Below, piece after piece: positions 45,209 to 55,941 of a stretch of 64,000 nucleotides of DNA (positions within the stretch are counted from its first letter, which is position 1; each line of letters opens with the position of its first letter). The notes under the pieces were generated by a model. It worked only from the letters and a program-made list of their open reading frames with translations. It ran no database searches and was not told the origin of the DNA. The translations under genes and the position numbers were made by a program. The stretch covers positions 1 through 64,000 of the forward strand of contig MU277768.1 in the NCBI GenBank assembly GCA_022385805.1, given 5' to 3'. The DNA comes from Pilatotrama ljubarskyi (lineage: Eukaryota > Basidiomycota > Agaricomycetes > Polyporales > Polyporaceae).

Positions 45209-45233
45209 GACGGGCTTCGCGAAGCGGCCCGTC
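45209..45233. promoter_or_regulatory. GC-rich inverted repeat between the M20 and P450 genes
   Basis: GACGGG and CCCGTC arms flank a second palindrome CTTCGCGAAG. It lies 107-131 nt upstream of the P450 ATG and just upstream of its TATA box. It could be a dimeric zinc-cluster factor site, which is inference only. Confidence 0.3.
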
Positions 45234-45282
45234 ATAGTGTATTGAAAGCATCTTTGCAGGGTTCTCGTGAGCGACCACTACC

Positions 45283-45288
45283 TATATA
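45283..45288 (+). promoter_or_regulatory. TATA box of the P450 gene
   Basis: TATATA lies 57 nt upstream of the ATG at 45340. Confidence 0.5.
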
Positions 45289-45339
45289 GCGGGAGCCAAG
45301 CTTGAGGCGTGTCGCCTTGCCTCGCCCTCTCTGTCTCTC

Positions 45340-47707
45340 ATGGCTCTGGAACGACTCATGTCCCTCGAAAATGCTGACACGAGGTTCATCCTGAAGCTAG
45401 CAGTCAATTCCTCGCTATTATTGCTGGGTGGTGCACTGTTCCTGCTCGTAAAGCAGTATGTCCGCAGGAGGAACATGCCGCCAGGCCCGCGTGGGCTTCC
45501 CTTCATTGGAAACAAACATCAAGTCCCATCCGTCAAGCCTTGGAGAAAGTTCGCAGAATGGAACAAGCAGTACGGTGCGTGCCACCGCTTTCTCTGCGCA
45601 TGAGCGCATGACTCACAATCACGACATGGCATGCGATCGGAGTAGGCCCGGTGGTGTCGCTTCATCTAGGGAGCACCCCAGTGATCGGTATGTCCCCGCA
45701 TTCGCAGTGGTCAAATACGCTAAATCAGGAATCACGCAGTGCTGGGCACTGCGCAAGCAGCATGGGATCTCCTCGAGAAGCGCTCTGATATCTACTCGAG
45801 CCGGCCGCGCTTTGTAGTAGCGTCAGTGACAAAGCTTATGAGCGCGGTGACGTCTGGCCGTGATGCTCACCCTTTGGCCTTTGCCTAGCGGGGAGATCTT
45901 GTCAGACAATATGCGTGGGCTCATGCTCCCATACGGGGAAGGCTGGCGGAAGTGGCGAAAGGTGCATCTGTTCACCTGCATGACCTCAAGATTATCTTGA
46001 CAATCGGCATTTCAGGTCCTCCATTCCGGATTCCACTCGAGGCGCGCAGACACGTACAACGATATCCAATCATTAGAGTCCATAGTGTTACTGCACGACC
46101 TACTAGCCGACCCAGCGAAGTTCGAGCGCCATCTCCAGCGGTAAGATTGACGACAACTGCACTGCTCGTGAACGATTAACATGATGCTCACATGTACTAC
46201 CCACGCATGATAGCTTTGCAGCCAGTGTCGCTACCTTCGTCGCATACGGTAGGCGTGTGAACAGTGTCGATGAGTGGATTGTGAAAGAGAATATGGCCGC
46301 TATGGATTGTGAGTCTTTCATACCTGGACGAACATGACAGTAAAGATCAGCGCATGACCGCCCGACCCATGGCTTGGCGTAGACTTGACGAGGTACGTGA
46401 TACTGCCCGCAATCAAACAGTGAGCTCACGCCGAGCCGTAAAACGCAGCGTCAAGTAAGAATCGTGTCAATGATATCAAGGGCCGGGATGAATGCTGATA
46501 CCACCACTAGCATACCGGGGAAATACCTCGTCGAGTCATGGCCTTGGCTGTTGAAGCTGCCTGTAAGTATCGGTTCTCGCGAGCAGACCTGTGCCCCCGC
46601 TGACGTAGGACTATAGCGCTCTCTACAATGGTTCCGCCGAGAACCAGAGAAGCATCGCCAGAGGGACATCGCCCTCCTGACGCATCTTTTGAATGATGTG
46701 AAGAAGCGCATGGCGGAAGGAACCATCCCCGACTGCCTGACTTCTCAGACCGTCGCCAACCAGTCCAAGAACGGGATGTCAGACCTGGAGATCGCGTATA
46801 CCGTCTCTTCACCCTTCGGCGCCGGCATTGAGACTGTCCGTGATCCTCCGCTCTTATTGTCAGACGAGATAGCTGACCGGCCTGCAACAGACTGCAGGGA
46901 CGCTCTGTGTGTTCTTCTGTGAGCGAAGTTCGGTATTGCGCTCCTTGAGATCCACTCACAGCCTGCTAGTGGCTATGCTTCATTTTCCTGAAGTCATGCA
47001 CAAGGCGCAGGCCGAGCTGGACGCCGTTGTAGGGCCGGACCGCCTACCCGGATTCGAAGACAAGGAACACCTCCCATACATTCGAGCTGTGATCAACGAA
47101 ACACTCAGGTGGAGGCCGATAGCGGTACTCGGTGGGACGCCGCATGCGGTGACTGCCGATGATGAATACAACGGAATGTGAGCTCTTGGGACACCGTCGT
47201 GAGACTGCTCGAAACATACTCAACCGCGTTCTATAGGTTCATCCCTGAAGGTTCTACGGTCTTCGCAAACCTGGCGTGCGTCATGCCAAGCACTTGCCTC
47301 GTTGGGGCTATGCTGAAGCGTTCGACAGAGGCATTATGCAGGACCCGGTCATGTTCCCGTCTCCGGACCACTTCCGTCCGGAGCGCTTCCTGGAAACGAG
47401 CGACCCACGGATGAGAGATTTCGACCTCCCCTTCGGGTTCGGTCGACGGATATGCGTAGGCATGCATCTTGCGCACAACTCGCTCTTCATCTCGATCACG
47501 AGGCTACTATGGGCGTTCGATATCCTTCCTGCTCTCGATCCGTCCGGCAAGCCACTACTGCCAGACTCATGGAACTTTACCAATGGGTTCAACTCCAAGC
47601 CGGTCAGCTTCGAATGCAGGGTAAAAGCGAGGACTCCTCAGGTTGCTGGACGCATCGAGAAGGAATGGGAAGCAGCAACGGTACGGTTGGAGAAGTGGAA
47701 CCTCTAG
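45340..47707 (+). CDS. Cytochrome P450 monooxygenase
   Basis: About a dozen exons, roughly 550 residues. An N-terminal membrane anchor (SSLLLLGGALFLLVKQYV) precedes the Pro-rich hinge MPPGPRGLPFIGN. Further motifs are WRKWRK in the C-helix, the ExxR pair in INETLRWRP, the PERF motif in DHFRPERFLET, and the heme-binding loop FGFGRRICVGMHLA with the axial Cys. The I-helix region around 46830-46910 (GAGIET, then TAGT after an intron) is intact. Family role: ER-bound oxidation of lipophilic substrates. The overall look fits large basidiomycete P450 families of the CYP64/CYP5-type clans, but I do not assign a family number. The start ATG follows a TATA box at the right distance. Confidence 0.92.
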
Positions 47708-48214
47708 CGGCAGCCATACGTATATTGTGGGTTGACATGGCATAGTTAAGGTACGGACCGAACGCCTTCGAACTTGAATGTGGCTGCACGCATGCTGCGC
47801 TGAGATGTTGAGCAATAGTACTCCCGCCAGATTGAAGAATACACCAGTCCTCTTGCAGTACAGTGGCGAGGTGAACCGATCGATGCGAGTTCTTGTCTCG
47901 AGGAAAGTCTACGGAGAGTCTCGCTGAGTATTCTACGAGTAGTATTGGACGCCGGGGCTGATTCGGAGATAACCCATATTAGGAAGTTCAAGGGGATGAC
48001 GGGCGCTCCGTTTATGATTGTCCGGGGTTTCTTCATCGTGCCTTGTCATCTGCCGTCATCGCCCTTTCGAACATAGTAACCACAATTGTTTGCAGTCCAC
48101 CACCTCGCGGTCGCAAAGAAGACGTCGTGAACCGCCGTAAGCCAGAACCGGCACACCGTGCGGTACTTGGGTCGCGGGCTGTTCCGGGCCATCAGTGATC
48201 CAGCCTTTCATGAG
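47708..48214. other. Intergenic, Argonaute promoter region
   Basis: No gene. 3' flank of the P450 and upstream region of Argonaute. Confidence 0.5.
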
Positions 48215-48220
48215 TATATA
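48215..48220 (+). promoter_or_regulatory. TATA-like box upstream of Argonaute
   Basis: TATATA lies 94 nt upstream of the ATG at 48309. Confidence 0.4.
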
Positions 48221-48308
48221 GTTCCCGCTGCAGCACCGTCCTCTTCCTCCTTCCCTCCTACCAACCGTATTACCCACATAGCGTTCCGACCGGCTCACCC
48301 GTACCCCG

Positions 48309-51300
48309 ATGCAGCGAGGACGCGGACAGGACAGAGGGAGAGGAGGCGGTCCTCGAGGCGGCTACCGAGGTGGTCCGTCCGGTGGTAATAGTGGACGTGG
48401 CAGCCCTGCCCCGAGCACGACGAGCTTCGCTAGTCGCGGCGGTCCCCCAAGTGATCGTGGGGGATACAGAGGCGGCGATCGCGGAGGCTTTCGAGGCGGC
48501 GACCGAGGCGGCGGCTTTCGCGGAGGGCCAGGCGATCGGGGAGGCTTCCGAGGAGGTGACCGCGGAGGCTTCAGAGGCGGCGACCGAGGCGGGTACGGTG
48601 GCAGAGGTCGTGGGCGCGAGCCTGGAGGGTAGGAGCGCAGTCATCAGCCGGAGCTTGCCAGTACTGATCACGTCGCGCCCACTCTGACAGCGTCTTCGCG
48701 CCAAACCAGCCCGCTAACATTGACGCGCGTATAACTGACAACTCCCAGGACGCTCTCGTCGCCTCCTTCCGGTCGCTGCGGCTCGGAGAGAATGAGTTGC
48801 CGTCACGGCCAGGCTTTGGCACAGTCGGGCAGCCCATCAAGCTACGAGCCAATTTCTTTCCCGTCAAGGTCCCGAAGGGACCCTTGTACGAATACGATGT
48901 CGGTCTGAACCCAGCGGCGAACAACAGGAGGCTCAAGCGCAGGATATTCCAGCTTGCGGAGGAGACGACGGAATGGAAGACGGCGGGCCTGACTGGGAAA
49001 GTCGCACATGATCGTAGCGCGAAGCTCATCTCCGCCATCAAACTCCCTCAGCCTTTGGAGATCAACATCACATACACGGATGAGGCCGATATCAATGAGG
49101 AGCAGACGAAAAGAGAGCCCAAGCAATACCTCATGAAGATCAGATTTATCCAACCGATCAATACCCAGGGCTTGACCAAGTACGTCTCCATTCCCCTTCA
49201 TGTCATATCCAGGCCTCGTGGAAGTGTCAGTCGTATGATGTGCTCGGGGGCGCGAACGCACGCCGTTCCTCGCCTGGCGCGCTCCTCATAGTTCTGCCAC
49301 TTGCCACACCCAACTCCATCCCGATTTGTTCTGGGTTGGCGCGTCCCTCTGCTGACTACTTCGCACGTGAAGTTATCTGGAGGGACACCCACAGTACAGG
49401 GGCTACGACATCATGCCTGTCATCAACGCTTTGAACATCGTCCTCGCGATGCATCCGAACCGCGCCTTGGGCGGGGGCGTCATGGTCGGGCGGAACAAGT
49501 TCTTCCACCCGTCCCCGATGGCCCGTCCCGTCCCCCTCGGGGGCGGGCTCGAGGCGTGGCGCGGCTTCTACTCGTCCGTGCGCCCGGCGTGGAGGCAGCT
49601 CATGGTGAACGTGAATGTCTGCACGACCGCGTTCTACACTCCAGGCAATCTTGCCGAGCGCCTTATGGAGTTCATGAACGCGAGCTATGGCGCGCGTCCT
49701 GCAGCGTTCGTGAGGGGCGTCCGCATCAGGACGACCCATTTGGGCTATAGGAAGACCGTGAAGACGGTCGCGAAGGTCAACGCACAGCAGCACAAATTCA
49801 CAGCGGAGGGCCTAGGCGAAGTCACCGTGGAGGAATACTTTAAAAAGAGTAAGATTGCAGTCGCAGTTGACGACTCTTTGCTCACAGACGCGACAGAGTA
49901 CAACATTGGCCTCCGCTACCCGGATCTTCCTCTCATAGATGTAGGCGGGCAGAAGACCAACTACCTCCCTGCCGAGGTGTGCATCATCCTAGAGAATCAG
50001 CCTTTCCGAGGGAAGCTCCTCGACGAGCACACTGCTGCGATGATCACCGTCGCCTGCCAGCCGCCCAACGTTAACGCGCAGGCCATCGCCGAGCGAGGCC
50101 TTCACGAGCTTGGGTTCGCCCAAACACCCCCGCCTCTCAACGCGTTCGGCGTCAGCATCGGGACCGAGATGGCCGTCGTGCCGGGGCGCATCCTGCCTCC
50201 TCCAGTCGTTCGCTACCAGAACGGGGCGCAGTCCTCAATCGACGAGAAGGCGTCTTGGAATCTGCGCGGAGTGCGCTTCGCCGTCGGAGCGCGGCTCGAG
50301 AAGTGGGCGGTGCTGCTCATCCAGGACGGCAATCGGCGTGACGAGTTCGCCGGGGTGAACGATCCTGAGCTGCATCGAATGTTGGATGGCTTCGCGGACA
50401 TGTGCAAGCGGAGCGGGATGTCCGCCGACCAGGCGAAGCCCACGATCGTCGCGGCGCAGCTGCCGCCGAAGCGCCCCGAGGACCCGCTACGGAAGGCAGC
50501 CATCCAGACGATATCCGCGACTCTGAGAGGCATCAAGTCGAAGCCCAAGATCGTGCTTGTCATTCTTTCCAACGGGGACAGGCACATCTACTCCGGGCTG
50601 AAGCACCTATGCGATGTCTACCTCGACCTGGCGACGGTATGCGTGCATGCGGCGAAGATCAGGAAGGAGAAGGGCCAGATGCAGTACTTTGCCAACGTCG
50701 CTCTCAAGTTTAACATCAAACTCGGCGGCGTCAACCATGAGCTAGGAGAGCGGAACATGGCATGGCTTGACCAGGAGCCGACAATGCTCGTCGGCATGGA
50801 CGTGACGCACCCGGGCGCAGGGACTGTCCGCGGCACTCCATCGATCGCTGCAGTAGTCGCGAGTATTGACAGGCGCATGGGCCAGTACCCTGCAAGCTTA
50901 CGTTTACAGGAGTCGAAGAAGGAGGTGCGTATCCCGACGCGTTCTCCTACGCACACGAGCAGATTCGCTGACTACTCGTCGCAGATGATCACCGACCTCC
51001 AGTCCATGATGGAGGAGCGGCTGCATGCGTTCAGGGCAAAGAACAACAATACGCTCCCGACGCGTATCCTGGTCTACCGAGACGGCGTCTCAGAGGTGAG
51101 TCATGCCTTCCTGGGGTCTGCCAGTGAAGCGATCCTACTGAGACGGATCAATGCTAGGGTCAGTTCACTATCGTCCTGAATGAAGAGATGCCGCAGATGA
51201 AGGCGGCATTTGCGCGCTTCAGCACGCCTCAGAGGCCGTACAATCCAAAGCTGACCATTGTCATCTGTGGGAAGCGGCATCACACCCGCTTCTTCCCTAC

Positions 51301-51820
51301 CGATGCCGCACACGCAGCCGGCGATGGTAATCCCAAGCCAGGCACCGTGGTCGACAGAGGTGTTACCGCGGTGTACGAGTACGACTTCTTCCTGCAGGCT
51401 CACGGAGGTAGCTCCCATTGTTGTCTACTGCTACGCTGAGACGCTGAGATCCCGTGGTGGCGTACAGGTCTGCAGGGAACGACTAAACCTACGCATTACT
51501 ATGTCATCCGCGACGAGATCGGCATCGGCGCTGACCAGCTGCAAGGCTTGACCAACGACGTGAGCTACACGTTCGCACGGGCCACGAAGGCCGTCAGCCT
51601 GGTCTCCCCAGCGTACTACGCCGATCTGGCGTGTGAGCGGGGCAGATGCTACATCATCTCTCTTCTCCAGGGCATCTCCGACTCTGCGGGCACGACTACG
51701 AGTGGTAGCGGCAGAGGAGAACACGAGGAGGTGATGACGGAGGCCAAGAGACTGTGGCACTTCGACAAGAGCCCTAACGCGGTCTGGGGCACTTTGAAGG
51801 ATACCATGTTTTATCTATGA
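48309..51820 (+). CDS. Argonaute, slicer-type, with RGG-rich N-terminus
   Basis: Six or seven exons, about 1,000 residues. Exon 1 encodes about 107 residues of RGG/RGGF repeats (GGDRGGFRGGDRGG), a likely disordered RNA-binding and arginine-methylation region. The N, linker and PAZ regions follow (DIMPVINALNIVLAMHPNR, FYTPGNLAERLMEFMN), then MID and PIWI. The PIWI catalytic residues are visible: Asp in VGMDVTHPGAG, the Glu finger in LQESKKE, Asp in VYRDGVSEGQF, and Asp in SPAYYADLACERG. The usual fourth residue in animals and plants is His; Asp makes the set DEDD, as in some yeast and bacterial Argonautes. The C-terminus ends TMFYL as usual. Role: small-RNA-guided cleavage in RNA silencing and quelling. 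The intron between the N-domain exons is longer (about 190 nt). Confidence 0.93.
48460..48610 (+). repeat. Repeated GGCGACCGAGG-type DNA encoding RGG boxes
   Basis: Imperfect 21-27 nt units (for example GGCGACCGAGGCGG and GGCGATCGCGGAGG) recur about five times inside the first Argonaute exon. Confidence 0.7.
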
Positions 51821-52046
51821 CGGCCAGGCAGTCGGTATACACAGCGTGAGATCATGAGTACTGGGTACTGGTTTGATAGATCGTTATGTGTACTACTCTT
51901 TGGATGGAGCTCATGAACTCGACGTCGTGATGATATCCGTTAGACAAAGTGCGTGATGCGCCTCATCATATACAGTAGAGGAAGATACGTACCGAGCCTC
52001 TCAACGACCTACAGCGCAGCGGAAAAAGAGAAAGAGAACACAGTAT
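51821..52046. other. Intergenic spacer between Argonaute and tRNA-Ala
   Basis: Short 3' flank, no gene seen. Confidence 0.5.
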
Positions 52047-52117
52047 GGACATTCAGGGGATTGAACCCTGGACCTCACGCATGCGAAGCGTGCGCGCTAC
52101 CACTGTGCCAAATGCCC
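52047..52117 (-). tRNA. tRNA-Ala, anticodon CGC
   Basis: The minus strand folds as a complete 71-nt tRNA. The acceptor stem GGGCATT pairs with AATGTCC and contains the G3-U70 pair that identifies alanine tRNAs. The anticodon stem CACGC/GCGTG closes the loop TTCGCAT, so the anticodon is CGC (reads GCG). The T-arm is CAGGG-TTCAATC-CCCTG with internal promoter box B; the A box lies over the D-arm. There is one mismatch in the D-stem and no intron. Confidence 0.92.
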
Positions 52118-52243
52118 CTACATGCATTGAGTCTGCACACTGTAACACCACTGGCACGGTTGGGGGCACCTCTTCAGAAGACATGTGAGAATACATAGTA
52201 GTTTGGATGATTCAGAGGAGCCTGGGTCACTGGCAAGTATTAC

Positions 52244-55211
52244 TTAACAGGCCTCCACACTCCAAGTCTCTGGTGCTCGAATTCCGCCTCTATAGCGACG
52301 CCGCACATGCTCTACCCTTTGTCTGAACGTTTCCGTGCCCACGATCGTCGCCATAGAAAGGACAGCGGTACCAGCTACAGTCATCGCGCCACAGAAGACG
52401 ATGAGGCGATTGAAGTGCTGCTCGTCAGTCCGCTTGAGCAGCGCGCCACCAGTTGGGGTACCAACGAGTGGGGACCGGCAAGGCCTGCAGGGCCTATCCT
52501 GTTTGTGTCTGTTTGGATTTCGAGTAGGCGCCCGGGAGAGGTGGTAGCAGGAAGTCGATGACGAGTATAAACAACAGAGTGCCCGTAGGGGCGTAAAAGA
52601 ACGTCGAATAGACAATATGGGCAGGGAAGAAAAGATTGGCGATTTCAGATTTTCCGCGCGCGGGTTGTAAGGGCGCGAAATGGCAGTCCATAGACCCATA
52701 GAGAGACCCCCGAAAGGTGTATTGAAAAATCAAATTCTACAATTGTATTAGATGAAGAACGCGCTCGCAATAGCCAGGTCGCGCACGGGGAGAAGGTGGA
52801 AGAAAGCGAGCAAACAGTACACAGAGGAGACGAGCAGGAGACCCTGCGCGCGCCGGGCGCGGTCGCGCCACAACCGTGTCTGGCATCCCTCACGTGATCG
52901 AGAAACTAAGGAGGGGCCGTCGCCGCCATAGCTACCTACGCAAGAAAACCACCTCCATACGCCCGGAAACACTAAAAAACCCATCCAGCAGCTGGTAAGG
53001 ATGTTCTCCAATATTTGGGACAGCGTCAGAGGAAGGCCGATGAAGCCATGGCGAAGGTGAATGCCACCGTACTCGTCCTCGATCTCGAAATCATCCGGCA
53101 CTTCAAGAATGCGGAGTTAGACGAGCAGTTGGAGGTGTTCAGGAAGCGCATTCTAGACCCTGTGGTTCCGAAGAAGTCGAAGGTCTCAAGGCGGGCAGAC
53201 AAGCTGGTTGCTCTCAAGAACGCGATTATCCGTTATGTGCTCAAGCCCGTCGTGGCAGGTATCCAGCTCCAGCAAGCTCAAGGTTTGCCATCAGCGGGTC
53301 GCGAGAAGATGCCGGAAACTACATAGCTCAGGGTCGTATATTCTCACATATTCTCCTCTATAGTTTGTACTTCTTTGCTAATCCTACCATACACGATTCA
53401 CATCCTCAAACATATCGACAGTCTGCATGAAGCTGCCCACTATGCGCGGTCGAACAAAGACAGCGCGCGATTGGACGCGACGCGACGCGCGACGCGCGCC
53501 TCCATTTAGACGCGGTGCCACTGATACCACCGTTCAGACGGGCGTCTGATGACTAATCTCACCGCAAGCCTCGCAGGGACTTGCCAGTCCCCACAACGAG
53601 CGTCGCGACTGCGACAATGGTGTACACGGCGCCTGAAAAGCACTCGGTAAGAGGACGTGGAGACGCGTGAAGGAATGCAGGCCAGCGCACCGAGCCGAGC
53701 TCCGTACTTCTCTCGCGGAGATATTGTAGCGATGTACGACGGAAGGAGGGAGACAAACGCTCCTTCAGCGGAAATCATCAGCACGCTGCAACAGTTCAGG
53801 AGACGGGCGCGAGGAAGAACGACTCGCCTGAGAACAATCCATACAGAACCGCAAAGGTTGTTATGGACGCCACACCGTGCGCAGGCAACCAGAGGCCTAA
53901 GATCAGGACGGAACAGATCGCCGCAGCAGGTATGAAGACGTTGATACTGCACACGTTCAGCTCAGAGGTGTCTTACACGAGCGACAGCATTATGGGGTAC
54001 TAACGGTCCAACCTTGTCGGCAATATATCCGGGGAGGATTCGCGAAGGGACAGTCATTGCATTAAGGATTGCGAGCAGGTAGTTGGCGACGTGCGGCGAG
54101 ATCCCGCGAAAGTTGGCGTAGATCTCGATGTAGAAGTAGGGGATGAAGAACCCGTAGAATAGCCTGACGAGCCGCAAGGTCAGAGAGAGTAGACGAGTCA
54201 GGGTATGGACGAAGCAGAATGAAGAACCACGTACAGGAAAGCGCCGATGGTGGCTAAAGTGTAGCGCGGATCCTTGAAGCCCTCCAGGTCGATAGCGCTA
54301 CGCAAAGATATGTGTCCGGAAAGCGAGAGCCTCGTGCGGATGGTGAGGCAGGCTACTATCAGGCAGCACAAGAGGATGAATGCGATGATACGGACCGCCC
54401 ACCCAAAGCCGACGGTAGGAATCAGCCGCTGAAGGATGATTGGGAAAACGACACCCCCGGACGCGCTGCCGCCGGTCGTCAGTCCAATGGCGAGGGCGCG
54501 CCGCTTCCGGAACCAATGCCCTAGGACTGCGATGGAGGGATTGAATCTGCCAACGAGCACGCGTAAGGTGCCTCGACGGGGCTCGCGAGCGGAGCATCCG
54601 GAATGAACAGGGTACGTACAGAAGTGCTATGCCAATACCGAAGAGCACTCCGTGCGCGAGGAACACCTGGTAGGCGTGGTCTTTTTGGCAGAGAGAAAGC
54701 AGCATAAGCGAGATGACGCATAGGAAGGACCCCAGTGGGATCAACACCTGCAAGAGCAGTCGGACCGTCAATTTAGAGGCCAGCTAGCAAGGTCTATGGT
54801 GCTCACCCTGGTCCCGTATGCGTCGAACACGCGTCCTGCGAGGGTTCCCAAGAAGTACAGGAAGAAGACCTGCAGGGACCCGATCAAAGAGATTACGGAG
54901 GAAGAGGACGACGGCAGGAGAGTAGTCTCGTAGTAATTCTGGAACGTTCCCTGTTTAATAGTCAGTACCGCTGCCCGTGAATTGTTGGTGGATGGCGTCC
55001 GAGAACTGACGTAGGAGTTGATCATCCCCGCAGAGGCGAAGAGAGCTAGTGACGATCCGAGGACCACCGTCCACGCTTCCCTGCCGCCATCCGGCACGTA
55101 CTCCAGCTCTTGCGACTCTGGAGGTAACGCAGACGGATCCTCGACGACCAAGGGAGGGCCGACCGCGGTCATTTCCGCCTTGGTGTCGCCTTTTTCTTGT
55201 TTGTCGGCCAT
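52244..55211 (-). CDS. MFS transporter of the monocarboxylate type, interrupted by a transposon
   Basis: The start reads MADKQEKGDTKAEM, then PDGGREAWTVVLGSSLALF, the hallmark of fungal monocarboxylate-porter-like MFS proteins. Hydrophobic segments follow through several 50-60 nt introns (VLIPLGSFLCVISLMLLSLC, WFRKRRALAIGLTTGGSASG, IPYFYIEIYANFRGISP, INVFIPAAAICSVLILGLWL, AFVSLLPSYIATISPREKYG). The last helices are split: the piece ending VYTIVAVATLV stops at 53594, and its continuation GTPTGGALLKR through SMATIVGTETF to the TAA at 52244 lies beyond a 1,125-bp insertion. Removing the insertion and one 7-bp duplicate restores one continuous frame (about 460 residues). Alternatively, splicing inside the insertion keeps the frame with 18 extra codons. 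Expected role: plasma-membrane transport of small carboxylates; substrate unknown. Confidence 0.88.
52469..53593. mobile_element. TIR DNA transposon, 1,125 bp, inside the MFS gene
   Basis: The ends are inverted repeats: TGGGGACCGGCAAG on the left and TGGGGACTGGCAAG on the right (reverse complement), with similarity continuing for about 25 bp. The flanks carry a perfect 7-bp direct duplication CAACGAG at 52462-52468 and 53594-53600. The interior has one plus-strand frame of about 90-100 residues and is otherwise non-coding. On the minus strand (the sense of the MFS gene) a donor GTGAGA starts at 53562 and an acceptor CTGCAG ends at 52485, so 1,078 nt could be removed as an intron. The superfamily is not certain; a 7-bp duplication is uncommon. 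Confidence 0.88.
53039..53326 (+). CDS. Short frame inside the transposon, possible transposase remnant
   Basis: The frame encodes about 95 residues (MAKVNATVLVLDLEIIRHFK, then NAELDEQLEVFRKRI, PKKSKVSRRADKLVALKNAI). The alternating Leu and basic residues with the pattern AELxxQL...KAxKLVAL recall a SAP-like DNA-binding helix pair seen at the ends of some fungal transposon proteins; this is inference. The open frame continues upstream to about 52985 without an ATG. It would be far too short for an autonomous transposase. Confidence 0.4.
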   Translation, partial: DEAMAKVNATVLVLDLEIIRHFKNAELDEQLEVFRKRILDPVVPKKSKVSRRADKLVALKNAIIRYVLKPVVAGIQLQQAQGLPSAGREKMPETT

Positions 55212-55941
55212 AGGTAAGACTTGAGGAACAAAGGTTTTCTCGATGGCAAGACGTAAAGACCCGGCACGAGGTTCAGATCAGAGCGTCCTGGCTGCGTAGA
55301 CTCAGTAAGTACGTTACCTGAGTGCGGGCACGGTCAACAGTTCTTCACCGTTGCAAGTGACTCATAATACGGCTACAGGAGCGGCGTACATTGGGGTGAT
55401 CACGCCGAGGAGCCGATTCGTCTGTTGGGGGAGCGGAGTCATTTGTAATGTAGAAACACACTGGTCAGCGTCCGCGTATGCGTCTTAGCAGGCGGTTCTC
55501 GCTGATGCCATACCGCATGCTATGGTGCTGCTTATGAGGAATGCGTAGCACCACGCCGTCGTGACGGGCAGAGGTGTACTGCCTCATCCGGCTGCCACTT
55601 TCAATAGGCGATACTGCACGGCTGCCTCTAAAACGCATAGGCAGACATCTCTTGGCCTCCCGACTGTCGCGATCAGCAGGAGGTATGGTGATAATCGGGC
55701 CGAATTTTCGACGGTCATGGGAGGAGGACAGTGAAGCCCGGAGAGCCGCAGCGCCCTGTAGGCGCTCACTACTCGAGTCAGGTGGGACGGCGCCTGTGGA
55801 TGGCGTACACCGCGCGGTGCGCCCGCCGTCGTGCAGGGCAAGGTAGGTCTTACATACAGGTAGTGCATCTGCATGGTCGTAGGCTTTCAGGTAAAGACAT
55901 CAATGACAAGTGGTGGAAGAGGACCACCAGGCGGTCCCAGC
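55212..55941. other. Intergenic, no gene seen
   Basis: Upstream region of the MFS gene and 3' flank of the cyclin-like gene. Short frames only. Confidence 0.5.

Noticed and set aside
52244..52699. Separate 151-codon minus-strand gene
   Set aside because: Its second half is the C-terminus of the MFS transporter and its first half is transposon sequence.
53506..53952. MFS gene simply ending at the TGA near 53559 as a short natural isoform
   Set aside because: The last eleven residues of that reading come from the transposon end, and the missing helices continue in frame beyond the second copy of the 7-bp duplication.
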